Part shown: positions 52,161 through 63,703 of the stretch, piece by piece
Layout of the letters: each line of letters starts with the position of its first letter
Numbering within the stretch: the stretch's first letter is position 1
NCBI GenBank assembly: GCA_000729835.1
Contig: JFHB01000124.1
Span: forward strand, 25,707-89,706
Direction of reading: 5' to 3'
Origin: Atkinsonella hypoxylon
Lineage: Eukaryota; Ascomycota; Sordariomycetes; Hypocreales; Clavicipitaceae
DNA length: 64,000 nucleotides
Program-made: the position numbers and the translations under genes
The notes under the pieces: generated by a model
The model's database searches: none
What the model was told of the DNA's origin: nothing
What the model saw: only the letters and a program-made list of their open reading frames with translations

Positions 52161-53994
52161 ATGTCTGTACTAATGAGGTCTGCTCTCCGTGCTTGGAGGT
52201 AAGGCGTACCAATCATTTCCCTTTATACACAATGAACTATGCTCAATTCATATCTATAGGCCAACCGGCATCCGAGGTCCACGCTTCTTTATGCAGGCCC
52301 CAAGAATACAGCACAATGACCCCAGTTTTGTTACGAGATTGGAAACGGACTGCAATGAACTCGTTTTGAAAAGCATCGCAGCCGGCAAGCTCACCGTGAA
52401 GCGAATGTGAGTCTCTGCTGTGCCTGTCCATACGAGAAGCTAATTCTTGACTCTAGCTCAAAGCTGTGGCTACGGTATGTCCTGTCAGCTTGATCTTTGC
52501 CAAATAAAGAGCTGACACAAACTAGAGATAATTGTCGCTGTGAGAATTGCATCAATAAAGTCACTATGCAAAGGAGTTTCAATACTTTCGAAGTGAGTAG
52601 CCTCAGCTCCTTTACCAGCACGTATCATATCTTCCACCGGTACTAAAGACTAGGAGATCCCCGATAATATTGCTCCGACAAAGGTTGAACAGAATGAAGA
52701 AGGAGTTGATATAGTTTGTGAGTCACTCATCTGCAGCTCATACGTCAAATTCCTGATGAAAGTGGTAGGGTCGGACTCGCATCAAAGCAGTTACACGTGG
52801 TCTTGGTTGCGTTCCACCTTGCACGGAAGCCAGATCAAGCAATTAAGTGGATTTCAGTTAGTTTTATCATCTCTTTGGCTTCAAGTGTCGTGTACATCGC
52901 TGACCCGTTAAGTGCACACCGTTTCTGGAACTCATTGGTGATCACCGTTGATCGACCAGAAATCTCTTACCAGCTCGTCATGGAAACGGATGAGAATAAA
53001 GGGATGGCAGAGCTGACCAACAAAATTGTAGGTTGAAATCCTGCAAATTTCTCTACACATCATAAAGTTGATTTGATCCAGCGTGAATGGGGTTTTTGTT
53101 TCGTCACCGAAACACCTGAGACACCGGAAGCCACAAAGAAGCTCCTAGAGGCTATTGGACCAATTCGCAATACCCATTACGGAGGTTTCTACGATTTCGT
53201 CCCGGATCTTGCGAAAGCTGATACGGCCTACACTAACCTGCCTCTTGCAGCCCACACTGACACAACCTACTTCACGGAACCGGCAGGCCTGCAAGCTTTC
53301 CATATGCTTTCGCACACGCCACCACCAAACAAGTCAGAAGAGGAATTGTCAGCGTCTCTCGGCGGTCAGTCCTTTATTATTGATGGGTTCTACGCCGCCC
53401 ACAGAATGAGAAAGGAGTTTCCCGAGGATTTTGAAGTTCTCCGCAAGACTAGGGTCCCATGGCACGCCAGCGGGAACCAAGGCGTGGCAATTACCCCAGA
53501 CAGGGCATACCCGGTGATAGACTCGTCAGCTACGAAACTGCTTCGCATCCGATGGAACAATGTCGATCGAGGTGTCATTCCGCTGGGTGTTGAGGTTGAT
53601 AGGTGGTACGCCGCAGCGCGTAAATGGGACCACATCTTGCAGCGCAAACAGAACCAGTATTGGTTCCAGCTGCAGCCGGGACAAGTGTTGAGTATGCGCC
53701 CAGCCCCAAGGACGATGACCCGAACTTGGAGAAAATCGCAAGGCGATGGAATGACTGACACAGCACAGTCCTTGACAATTGGCGCGTCCTTCATGGCCGA
53801 AGTGCCTTTGAAGGGGTCCGCAGGATCTGCGGCGGCTACGGTGAGTTGCTTGCCATTTTCCAAACCGGCTGATGAGCCATCTTCAATTATGCACTAACAT
53901 GTGATCAGTCAATCACGATGACTTCATTTCTCGATGGAAAACGACGAATTTCCCGCGCGACGAGGTCATCGCGGCCAACATGCAGCTGAGGTAA
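52161..53994 (+). CDS. Trimethyllysine dioxygenase (carnitine biosynthesis)
   Basis: Proposed CDS is join(52161..52198,52260..52406,52457..52474,52526..52592,52657..52717,52769..52856,52913..53027,53082..53691,53769..53840,53909..53994): ten exons, 433 residues, all phases consistent. It starts MSVLMRSALRAWRPTG, a probable mitochondrial presequence. The N-terminal zinc-binding part gives ISKLWLRDNCRCENCINKVT. The Fe(II)/2-oxoglutarate core shows REWGFCFVTETPETPEA, THYGGFYDFVPDLAKADTAY, LAAHTDTTYFTEPAGLQAFH (His-x-Asp ligands), FIIDGFYAAHRMRKE, and DNWRVLHGRSAFEGVRRICG with the third His ligand and 2-oxoglutarate Arg. It ends VNHDDFISRW. It hydroxylates N6-trimethyllysine, first step to carnitine; gamma-butyrobetaine hydroxylase is a close alternative. 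Exon 3 is only 18 nt, and the exon 6/7 junction (AAG acceptor) is the least sure. Confidence 0.85.
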
Positions 53995-54448
53995 GAGCGT
54001 ATTGTAGATATATGTAGATATATGGGATGGAGCAGATTCGCTAGCACAGGTTAGACGAGCCTTCATCACACTATATATGTTTTCCATGCGGCCTGGCGGC
54101 GGCCGGGGTTCGGCGTACTCCTCACATTTCTAGAGGGAGTGTTAAAATATAAGCAAGTTTATAGCCTATCTCTATGCCTGCTAGTTGACGAGTCACGTGA
54201 CCATCTTCTGGTCTCGCACGAGGTACTTACGAACGGGCTTAACAGCTGCGATATATGCGATGTACCTCTTTGTATTCAAAGAAATTGCCAGTACTTCTAT
54301 CACAGTGAAATTCTTATGTAAATTGAAGTACCTCTAATTGACCCTTATTGCGATTGGACAACTAGCCAATTCGTGATCCAGATGTTGCCTTCGCGCAAGC
54401 AAAGGGATAAAATAGCTTATTTTTCACAATAAGTACCTAGGGGGGTTC

Positions 54449-54843
54449 CAGTAAATCTCAGGTCCAGCCTATGTGTGCATTGGTCCAGAGTGGAGCCAAA
54501 ATGGGTGTATTCTTAGCAGGCGGTAAAGCGTTTTGCATATGCCGGGCATATGCCTAGTATATACAGCATGCACAGTGTATTAGTGTAAATCAACATTATT
54601 ATATTTAGTGGTATATACACTAATATTTAGTGGTATATACTAGTATTTAGTAGTATATACACTAATATATAGTAGTATAGTGCACTATTATCTAGTGGTA
54701 TAGTGCTATAGAAATACACTCTAGATCTCTTGCTTAGAAATTAATACTGTGTAGCTAGTATATGCTTAGTATATGCTGGGCATATACTATTCTGCCTAAA
54801 TCTACACCCGCTCTGGCTCCACTCTGGACCAATGCATACATAC
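54449..54843. mobile_element. MITE-like inverted-repeat element, copy 1 (right end truncated)
   Basis: It begins CAGTAAATCTCAGGTCC and shares with copy 2 the left TIR, an internal GCATATGCC(G)GGCATATGCC palindrome, tandem ATTTAGTGGTATATACACTAA units (about 54600-54712), and the right TIR. The right side contains TCTACACCCGCTCTGGCTCC and stops at CAATGCATACATA, lacking the last about 20 bp. It has no coding capacity. Left and right ends are inverted copies of about 35-50 bp. Confidence 0.8.
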
Positions 54844-55108
54844 GTACCTAAGTGAATAGGAATTATGTATGTGGGGCTATAATGCTGATCCTTCGGCATA
54901 TTGCTGATCTTTCTAATGTATTGCCGATCCTTCTAATATTAATGCTGATCTTTGCCAGTATTGCCAATCGATGCTAGTGATGATCCTTATATATTGATAT
55001 TGGATATCGAGGCTGCTAGTCTTTAAGCTGCTAGTGTTGAAGCTGCTGGTGTTGATATAGGCGGTATGTGGGGATAGAGTGGGCGGCAACGCTCCAATCC
55101 GAGGGTTC

Positions 55109-55514
55109 CAGTAAATCTCAGGTCCAGACCATGTGTGCATTAGTCCAGAGTGGAGCCAAAATGGGTGTATTTTTCGCTGGCAGTAAAGCATTTTGCATAT
55201 GCTAGGTAAATGCCTAGTATATACAGAATGCATAGTGTATTAATGCAAATTAACATTTTTATATTTAGTGGTATATACACTAATATCTAGTGGTATATAC
55301 ACTAATATCTAGTGGTATAGTGCACTAATATCTAGGCTTATAGTGCTATAAAAATGCGCGCTCTATAGACTCTAGATCTCTTGCTTAGAAATTAATACTC
55401 TGTGCTTAGTATATACTAAGCATATGCTGGGCATATGCTATTCTGCCTAAATCTACACCCGCTCTGGCTCCACTCTGGACCAATGCACACATGGTCTGGA
55501 CCTGAGATTTACTG
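55109..55514. mobile_element. MITE-like inverted-repeat element, copy 2 (complete)
   Basis: 406 bp, bounded by inverted ends CAGTAAATCTCAGGTCCAGA and its complement. The first about 50 bases of the two ends differ at one position; similarity then continues through GGGTGTA. The interior is AT-rich with tandem units of about 23 bp (55259-55350) and a CTAGATCTCTTGCTTAGAAA segment found in all copies. No transposase is encoded, so it is non-autonomous. The right end is followed by TA, and the left is preceded by GGTTC, so the target duplication is not settled. Confidence 0.85.
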
Positions 55515-55744
55515 TACACCCGCCGATGCGCACCAATGGACGCAAAGGCAAGTCCCAGTCCCCAATTCGCGCATTTTGCCTTGGACACTTGGACGAGACG
55601 GGCGAAAGGGAAAATCACCGAGCCGTGTACAAGATAATCGGCAAAAATGGACGGCCACGTGCATATAAAGTCATCACTGGTCCCAGACTCTATTCCGGTT
55701 AACATCGACACAAAGCAAATGAATACACCATCACCATATTGAAG

Positions 55745-56676
55745 ATGGCTACCGATATGCAGAACGGCGCTTTCCGTCCGGACAACATGGGCATCCCCAA
55801 GGGCGATCGCGTGCTGCCCATGTTCTCGCTCAAGGGTCGAACGGCCATCGTGTCTGGCGCCGGAGCAGGCATTGGGCTGGCCGTAGCCCAGGCCTTTGCT
55901 GAAGCCGGCGCCAACGTGGCTATCTGGTACAATAGCAACAAGCAGGCCTTGACCGAGGCGGCGAAGATTGAAAAGACCTACGGTGTGAAGTGTACGTGAT
56001 TCACGACGCCTCTTCACAGGCACAACCACCTCTTCTCTGTGCAATGATGCGCTTATGCTCCCGCGAGAACGAACTGACCTCTGAACCATTGACGCGACAG
56101 GCAAGGCATACCAAGTCAACGTCGTCTCCGTCGAGGCAGTCGACAAGGCCATTGGCGAAATCGTGCAAGAGTTCAACGGGCGTCTGGACGTCTTCGTCGC
56201 CAACTCAGGCATCGCCTGGGTAGAAGGCGCCTTTCTCGACGGCAGCGTCGAGACGGTCCGCAAGGTCATGGCCATCAACTTGGAAGGCGTTATGTGGTGC
56301 GCCAAGAGCGCGGGCGCTCACTTTCGCCGACAGAAGAAGGAGGGCACGACGCTGGACGGCAAGCCTTTGGAGGATTTCATGGCTGGCAGCTTCATCGCCA
56401 CGGCGTCTATCAACGGCACCATCGTCCACCTCCCGCAGCTGCAGGCGGTGTACAATGGGAGCAAGGCGGCTGTGATCCATTTCTGCCAGAGCCTGGCTGT
56501 CGAGTGGACTGGGTTCGCGAGGGTCAATATCGTCTCGCCGGGGTACATCACTACGGAGATTCTCGACTTTGTGCCGAAGGAAACAAGGGTGCAGTGGAAG
56601 AATAGGACTCCTATGGGGTATGTATGCTTCCGCGTGTGTTGTCTGTTACGACATGTAAATCGCTTGCTTTGCTGAC

Positions 56677-56711
<35 letters not shown>

Positions 56712-56830
56712 GCAGACGAGAGGGCCAGGTTAGCGAACTCAAGGGGCCGTATCTGTTTTTGGCGAGCGATGCTGCTTCGTATGCGACTGGTTTGAATATG
56801 ATTGTGGATGGAGGATATTGCTTGCCTTGA
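55745..56830 (+). CDS. Short-chain dehydrogenase/reductase, sorbose/mannitol reductase-like
   Basis: Proposed CDS is join(55745..55991,56101..56617,56716..56830), 292 residues; phases 1 and 2 agree. The start at 55745 is the first ATG (MATDMQNGAFRPDNMGIPKG). The Rossmann cofactor motif is VSGAGAGIGLAVAQAFAEAG (G-x3-G-x-G). The NSG equivalent of NNAG is VANSGIAWVEG, then INLEGVMWCAKSAG. The catalytic Ser is in TASINGTIV and the YxxxK in QAVYNGSKAAVIHFCQS, followed by RVNIVSPGYITTEI and the C-terminal FLASDAASYATGLNMIVDGG. This is the NADP(H)-dependent SOU2/mannitol-dehydrogenase-like group of classical SDRs. The substrate is probably a ketose or similar carbonyl, by family inference. Intron 2 contains a (TTG)n tract up to its acceptor. 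Confidence 0.88.
56677..56712 (+). repeat. (TTG)12 tract forming the intron 2 polypyrimidine-side sequence
   Basis: A perfect TTG run directly precedes the TTGCAG acceptor of the SDR intron, so the repeat length sets the branch-to-acceptor distance. Confidence 0.9.
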
Positions 56831-58040
56831 GATGGTGTTAGGGTTGGGGAAAGAAGGGAAGGCTGAGGTTTGTGATGGGTGGGAGAGCTTTATTTTCTGC
56901 ATCAGCATCATGAGGCATGATAGATCTGCAGCTGTTCATGATACCAGACTCGCAATCCAGCTTTTCTCCCCACCGACAGCCAAGGCAGCTGAATTATTAA
57001 TAAATATCAATGCGTCAGTGGTCTCGCAAAGGTGGTGCATGCGCTACAGCGGGCTGGACACCCTCGGCTTGCGGCAGTGATTTTCCCTAGACACGATGGA
57101 GCTTACGGAGTACACGACAACACGACAACATGATTGACTTTGTCTCCATTTTAACGCCAATAGCAGATTACGAGCCCTTGTTGATTACGATGTCCTCGCT
57201 TCTTACAGCTTGCTTGGGGATTTGAGGAAATGAAATTAGCACTTGTTGTCTGGGGGTCAAATGTTGACATCGGGAAACGTCATTAGTCTCAGTGGTACGG
57301 CTGATGTAGTACAGATACCTAGGTCAGGATAGTCTGGTAGATCAGAACCCGGAAGATTATGTCGACAGGTAAAGGAGAGGTCCTAATGCCAGATTGACCT
57401 GACCCTGATCATCAGGTACCTACCTAGACATCCACGCTACCTACTAAATGTCCGATTCCATCAATCCGACAGCGACTGCTGATTGGGCAGCTTGGGCGGG
57501 CTGTTCAGTCAGGCGCTGGCTGGCGCCACCATACCTAGGTACAGTACAGTACATAGGCACCTGGGCAGGAAACGACATTCAGCACGAGTTTTATCTACAC
57601 CTGGGTACTGTACCTGCTACATGTAGGTACCTAGGGGGTACCTAGGTATTTGCCTGTCAGCCCTACTCCTCAACTCCTTCACGTCGCATGTTCTTCCTCC
57701 TTTTTTTGGCATCCCCCCGCGCCCATCATCCTCCGCGAGCAGCTCTATTGTTAGGACATCGCTGTGCAGTGGCCACTCTTCCCCATCAACTCTCGCTGGT
57801 CGTGAGCTCCCCTCGCTTCGTTTACATTATCGCTGTGCTGCCCACAAGCTCGTTCCTGAGATCGACCCCTCACCGCCGCCACCATCCCGGCTTCACCTTG
57901 ACGTTGACGTTGGAGCCAGTTGCTCTTGGTCAGATTTGTGGTCAGATCCAGGCCTCGACGCCTCGACCGACTTCAGTTGAAACTTCGCATCATAGATACT
58001 CGACTAGGATACTTTTAGAAGAATTGTTCGACTCGCCGCC
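56831..58040. promoter_or_regulatory. Interval upstream of calcineurin A
   Basis: 1.2 kb without a supported gene. It contains TACGGAGTA at 57104 and a strong cluster of CCTAGGTA/GGTACC palindromic patches at about 57318-57650. 57690-58040 is CT-rich with CCGCC and TTCAC segments and is probably the long leader of the calcineurin transcript. Confidence 0.5.
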
Positions 58041-60091
58041 ATGGAGCAAGACGGCCGGCTCGCACCTGATCAGGTGCGCCGCACTCAACAGGTCGATAAT
58101 GCCATTCGCGCAATTCAAGAAAAGAAGCCCGTCCCTGAAATCGACTTCACCATCCACACTATGGAAGATGGAACACAAGTGAGCACACTAGAGAGAGTCT
58201 GCAAAGGTTAGTGAGAGGTGAGACGGCAGCTGCACACACAATCCTGTCCCCTTGTGGCTGTGAAAAGCCATCAAGACAGTCGTGGCGTCGACCGTGACTC
58301 GGGGACGAGACTGACGATTTGTTTGTGTTTCTTTTTGAGCACTTTAGATGTCCAAGCGCCCGCCATGTTCAAGCCAACCGACGATCAATTCTTCGAAGAC
58401 GACTTACACACCAAGCCAAACATCACCTTCTTGAAGCAGCACTTTTACCGTGAGGGTCGTCTGACGGAGGAGCAAGCTTTATGGATTTTGCGTAATGGCA
58501 CCGAGATGTTGCGGGCAGAGCCCAACTTGCTCGAAATGGACGCACCCATCACAGTTTGCGGCGACGTACACGGCCAATACTATGACTTGATGAAGCTGTT
58601 TGAAGTCGGTGGTGACCCAGCTGAGACGAGATATCTCTTCCTGGGCGACTATGTTGACAGAGGATATTTCAGTATTGAGTGCGTCTTGTACCTTTGGTGC
58701 CTCAAGATTCACTATCCCAACTCGCTGTGGCTGCTCCGAGGCAACCACGAGTGCCGCCACTTGACTGATTATTTCACATTCAAGCTGGAATGCAAACACA
58801 AGTATTCCGAGACCGTCTACGACGCTTGCATGGAATCCTTCTGCAGTTTGCCATTAGCAGCTGTTATGAATAAGCAGTTTTTGTGTATCCACGGTGGCCT
58901 TAGCCCTGAACTACATACGCTTGACGATCTTCGAAACGTGCGTACTCTATTCGTTCCGCATCTCATGCCACGCCCCCCGTGAGCGTTTGACGTTTTTTTT
59001 TTTTTTTGAAAAAAAAGGAAAAAAAAAATTCGATGCTAACTCACTGTCTTCAGATTGATCGATTTAGAGAACCTCCGACGCAGGGTCTGATGTGCGACAT
59101 TCTCTGGGCCGATCCGTTGGAAGACTTTGGTCAAGAGAAGACCAGCGACTATTTCTTGCACAACCACGTACGAGGTTGTTCCTATTTCTTTTCATATCCT
59201 GCAGCGTGTGCTTTCCTAGAAAAGAACAACCTGCTGTCCATTATTCGCGCACACGAGGCTCAGGACGCTGGGTACCGGATGTATCGAAAGACGCGTACAA
59301 CGGGATTCCCAAGCGTCATGACCATCTTCTCGGCGCCAAACTATCTGGATGTGTACAACAACAAGGCCGCTGTGCTCAAGTACGAAAATAACGTCATGAA
59401 CATTCGGCAGTTTAACTGCACACCTCACCCATACTGGCTACCCAACTTTATGGACGTTTTCACGTGGTCTTTGCCGTTTGTGGGTGAGAAGATCACGGAC
59501 ATGCTGATTGCAATCCTGAGTACATGCTCGGAAGAGGAACTCAAGGAGGAAACGCCATCATCCACCAGCCCACACTCACCCACCACATCACAGGCCGGTG
59601 ATGATCCCAACTCGATCGAATTCAAGAGGAGGGCAATCAAGAACAAGATTCTTGCCATTGGCCGCATGTCGCGTGTCTTCCAGGTGCTGCGAGAGGAGTC
59701 CGAAAAGGTTACTGAATTGAAGACGGTGTCTGGAGGCAGGCTACCCGCCGGCACGCTTATGCTTGGTGCCGAAGGTATCAAGAACGCGATCAGCACGTTT
59801 GAGGATGCCAGAAAAGTCGACTTGCAGAATGAGCGTCTGCCGCCGAGTCACGAAGAGGTTGTGAAGCATCAAGAAGAGGAACGAGCCACGGCATTTCAGA
59901 AGGCGGCCCGGGAGGCTGACAATGACAAGAAGCTGCAGCAGCTCTCTCGGAGGCTGAGCACGTAAGTACTGAATGTGATTTGACATTGATAGTTGGGGGG
60001 AACCTCTATTGTACGTCACACAGCTGATGCCCCGTGCAGTGACCGCAAACATCGACCGTCGAGAGAAACCAGTCAACAGGGGGACAAATAG
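58041..60091 (+). CDS. CNA1: Calcineurin catalytic subunit A (PP2B)
   Basis: Proposed CDS is join(58041..58206,58348..58937,59054..59961,60040..60091), 571 residues. The start is in a good CGCCGCCATGG context. PPP-family signatures are all present: VCGDVHGQYYDLMKLFEVGG, FLGDYVDRGYFSIECVLYLW, LRGNHECRHLTDYFTFKLEC, RAHEAQDAGYRMY and SAPNYLDVYNNKAAVLKYEN. After the core come the calcineurin-B-binding helix (NFMDVFTWSLPFVGEKITDM), the calmodulin-binding helix (KNKILAIGRMSRVFQVLREE), and the autoinhibitory segment (ISTFEDARKVDLQNERLP). It is the Ca2+/calmodulin-activated Ser/Thr phosphatase that dephosphorylates Crz1-type factors. The last exon (TDRKHRPSRETSQQGDK) is predicted from a GTAAGT donor and TGCAG acceptor; retaining that intron would stop after LSRRLST. 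Confidence 0.93.
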
Positions 60092-63000
60092 GGCGTATAG
60101 ATGGGCGAGTACGCGGAACCTAGTGATAGACGTTGCAGGGTTATAACAATGTACGTACGAGGGCTTGACGCCCTTTTCTATGCAAGGACAGGATTTGCTG
60201 CAGTTGAGAAATAAAAAGATAAACAAGAAGGCTTTGTCACATAATGATGCGTCAGACGAAGACGGTCGTCGGGCATTTCGGTGGAAAGGCACAATGTGGT
60301 GCAGGGTAGGAAGCGCTTGGGAACGAACGTTTGGACAAAGTTGCGACAAGATTCACTCACGAACGACGGCTGTGTTGATGGGTCAATAATGAGTAGTTGA
60401 TACACGATATTGCTGGGTATCTTGCATCCCGGTCGTTATTTGAGATTGGAGTGTACATTGCATTCAGTATAATCTTTCCAATATCCACAGGTTGGCAATG
60501 GCACAACATCCGCCAACTCGGGCTGACAGCCATTAATCAATACGGCAACGTCCGCGCAATCTCCGCACCCATCAGGCAAACGACCATGACCATCGGAACC
60601 TAGCAACGTGCAGCATGCCGGCCAGCCTGTCGACGCGGTGCGACGATGCATCTTTAGATCGAACCCGTAGCGATGTTGCAGCCTGCGGAATTTGCCTATC
60701 GGGTAAGGAGTACATACAGTACAGGTTTTTTTCTTTCATCAAAGCTTATTAGGCCGGTTTTATCTAGGTGGTGGATATGGTTGGGCCAGACCGTCTGAGA
60801 CGTCTTTCTTTTCTTTTCATTTTTTTTTTTTTAAATGAGATGCAGGGACATTTTGTTCTGCCTAGCTCGCTCACTTTTCTGGTGGCTCTTTTGAACTGAA
60901 GCGAGAGCGTGTCGATTGACCACGTGTCTGTGACGATTCTGACTTTAATGGCTTTAATGAAGTGAAGGGTCGGGAAGAGGAATTGCCGTGCTTTGATGAT
61001 TGGGTATCTGACGTTTGCTATGGTAAAGCTTGTGTCCTGTCAGCCTGCTTCGCATTGCGAGGGATTGATTGCATGAGGCAGACCGCATCGTGTCAATAGA
61101 AAGAAGAGGGCCGCTTAGACAGGCGCAACGAATTGTTGATACAGCGTGCGGTCTTCTGTGCTGGTCCTCGTCAGTGGCGCAGGATGCGCTTGAGCTGGTG
61201 ATTGTGCCTCACGGCCTTGCTAGTCTCCCTCGGTTGTCATGATCTCATTTGGCTTGGTGCGCGTATCTTCATATTAGTGCCCAGTTGTCGCCGGACACGT
61301 GCAATACACCATGAGGACTAGGACGGATAGCAACGAGGGAACTGCCGCGTGGCTGCCTAGCCACAGCAAGCACCTTGATGGTCTGTCGAAGATGACATGG
61401 GCGGAGCGAACGACTCTCACCCAGGATGAAGTCGGCAATAACTAATTACGGCAGACACTAAAGTATATTCTGAGGTAAGCCCGTGCCTGGCTGCCTCAGT
61501 GAAGCCCAGGGCAAGAGCCGGCCTTCAGATGACGTCACTTGGACGCAGCGCTGATCACCTTGGTTTCAAATGATTTGGGAGCATTGAGATTCGTTGCTTT
61601 TCTGGACATTTTTCTTTCGGAGCGGATGGGTTGTGACTTGGTGCAGACGGGTTCCCTAGATTTCCCATGATCCAGTGTCCAAATGACATCAACTATGCCA
61701 TCAGGCGCACCGATTGTCAAACCTAGTATAGCCCTTGGTCACTGAGGGCTTGACATTACCATCCTGCCTCCCCGAGAGCCCGAGAGCGAGCCTCAACGCG
61801 CGCGATGTTTGAAGAGGACCGGACAGCAACCATGCTGTTACCATCAGCTGTAAGATGAGACCTGGCCCGGCGGCTTATGCCGCGAGGGGAAAAGCGCAAG
61901 ATGCTCTTCGTCCAGTTGTATTGTATTGCACAAGATTAACTTGCAGCCGAAGCGTGCTGAAAGGGATTTACAAAGAAAGAGAAAGCAGCGACTGAGGCAA
62001 CCGCGATCACGGCAGCATGTACGCGATGAATCGGAATCGCAGGGCCACCGGGCCGCCTGTGAGAAGGCCCCTGGAGCGCTACACTCTACAACGGAGACTG
62101 CCGCGCCTCTATTCACACTATAGTAACGGGGGGGGGGGACTATTCTTTGCCAGCCACCCCTGATTCAAACGTTATCAATCCAGCCCGGGTCTGGTCTGGT
62201 CACAAGGCGCTCTCTAGACTTAGGAGCCGCTCCAATTATAATGGGACCCGAGGATGAAATTAATTTTATTTTCCGGTCGGGGCTCGGAGAATTATTCCGC
62301 CCCTGGCCACATAGGGCGACGCCGGGCTTTTCTTTGTGCGTTGCGTGTATTTGCCCCGGTGAAGCGCCTTGAAGACGGCCGGTAATTAACTTAGTCACCT
62401 TCCTGTCCAGGACGCACTCCTCCAATTACCCCAACTACATCCCCGAGCTCGTCGTATTGCAAATTAATTACGTACCAGGTTGGTATCCTAAAAAAGCAAC
62501 ATGGACACAGTACTTCATGGCACACCTTATTTGCGTGTAGCTCCAAGTACCCGATTATCTGATGCACTGCGCTGGAGTGGATCTCGGAGTCTAGTCGGCG
62601 TCTCCGCGCATTCAAAAGGAAGGAATGCCTCGCGCTTAGAGTACACCTGCCTATTCGAGAAATTAGCCACAGTCGATAACCGAACCGAAGAGCGACAACC
62701 GAGAAAAGGCAGGAGAGGAGGTTTCCCCCTTCAAGGGCGAGTGTCGTGTCGGCACTCTGGAGCATGTTTCCGAACAACTCACTGCACTGACCAGTGATCA
62801 CGGTTTCCCCAAGCCAGGAGCCAGCTATATTGCTTCTATTATAACCAATATGCGAGATCTTAACGGGTCAAAGCACGCAGCGCGACCTCGCTCGTTTCAT
62901 GCGGATGGGATCCAGCCTGGCCTCCCCCATAATCTGTGCCTTTCTTCGAGTGCTTAATTTCGCTGCAGAGTGGAGCAAAAATTATAACCGCAACGAGAAC

Positions 63001-63703
63001 ACCTTTCCCCTGCCTGCCCACTCTTGCAGGAAGATTATCTGCTGATGCTTCAAGGTGCTGTAGCTCTTGACGGACTTGACCCGGAAACAGTTCAAAATGG
63101 CGTCAAGCGCATGTCTGTTGATGTCTATGCGAATAAACGATCTATAGGATGAGGCCTTGTGCCGGTTAGTTTCCGAGCATGACTCGTCACTGCTAATGAT
63201 TGTCCCTTCCGCGCTCTACTACCCGTGGCAGCTCTCATGTCACGTAATGGATATCTTCATCCAGTTATTAGCTCCGTGATGAAAGCCAATTCACAGGCCT
63301 CGAACGCGCGGGGGCGTAACGTGCGTTCTGATTTCAACAACAGCCACCGCGCGAGTCTAGGAGCTTAGCAAAGGAGCAAATTGCTCATTTATCCCGTGTT
63401 CCGTGTTCCGTGTTCCGTGTTCCGTGTCCCCTGTCCCCTGTCCTTTCCCGAACGACTTCCCCCAAAGTCTAGTGCCATGTGATGTAGTTCGTGATATAGT
63501 CCGGGATCTCTGCTCTATGGATGGGGAACACATTTCAAGCCTGGACTGCTATCACGCGCCTCATCAGCTCGTCACCTTCCGTTTGAGCACTCGCCCATCT
63601 TCGGCCAAGAAACCCTGATGGATTCGAAGAAGCAATAACGTCGGGCACCCACATACGGAACGCGAATTGCTACAACAACAACCTTCTATTAGCGTCAAAT
63701 TAA
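60092..63703. other. Long right-hand interval, no gene supported
   Basis: 3.6 kb in which all frames are short or lack features on both strands, including 60165-60389, 62391-62801 and 62501-62797. It contains T runs near 60820, a G run of 10 at 62127-62136, and a tandem CCGTGTT array with a CCCTGT extension. Untranslated RNA genes cannot be excluded by eye. Confidence 0.45.
63394..63443. repeat. Tandem (CCGTGTT)n then (CCCTGTC)n
   Basis: About five 7-bp units followed by two or three diverged units; purely tandem and noncoding. Confidence 0.9.

Larger units (their letters stand above)
53995..55744. other. Interval holding two MITE-like copies
   Basis: It contains the two inverted-repeat elements described separately. 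Between them (54844-55108) is a short patch of GCTGATC[CT]TT/TTGC[TC]GATC and GCTGCTAGT repeats. The end near 55560-55744 is the promoter of the SDR gene. Confidence 0.6.

Noticed and set aside
52161..56830. Biosynthetic gene cluster around the dioxygenase and SDR genes
   Set aside because: No core synthase, transporter or regulator is near; the dioxygenase is a primary-metabolism enzyme and the two genes are separated by MITE copies.
62391..62801. 136- and 98-residue frames on opposite strands
   Set aside because: Mutually overlapping, no features, and in a region with no splice-linked continuation.
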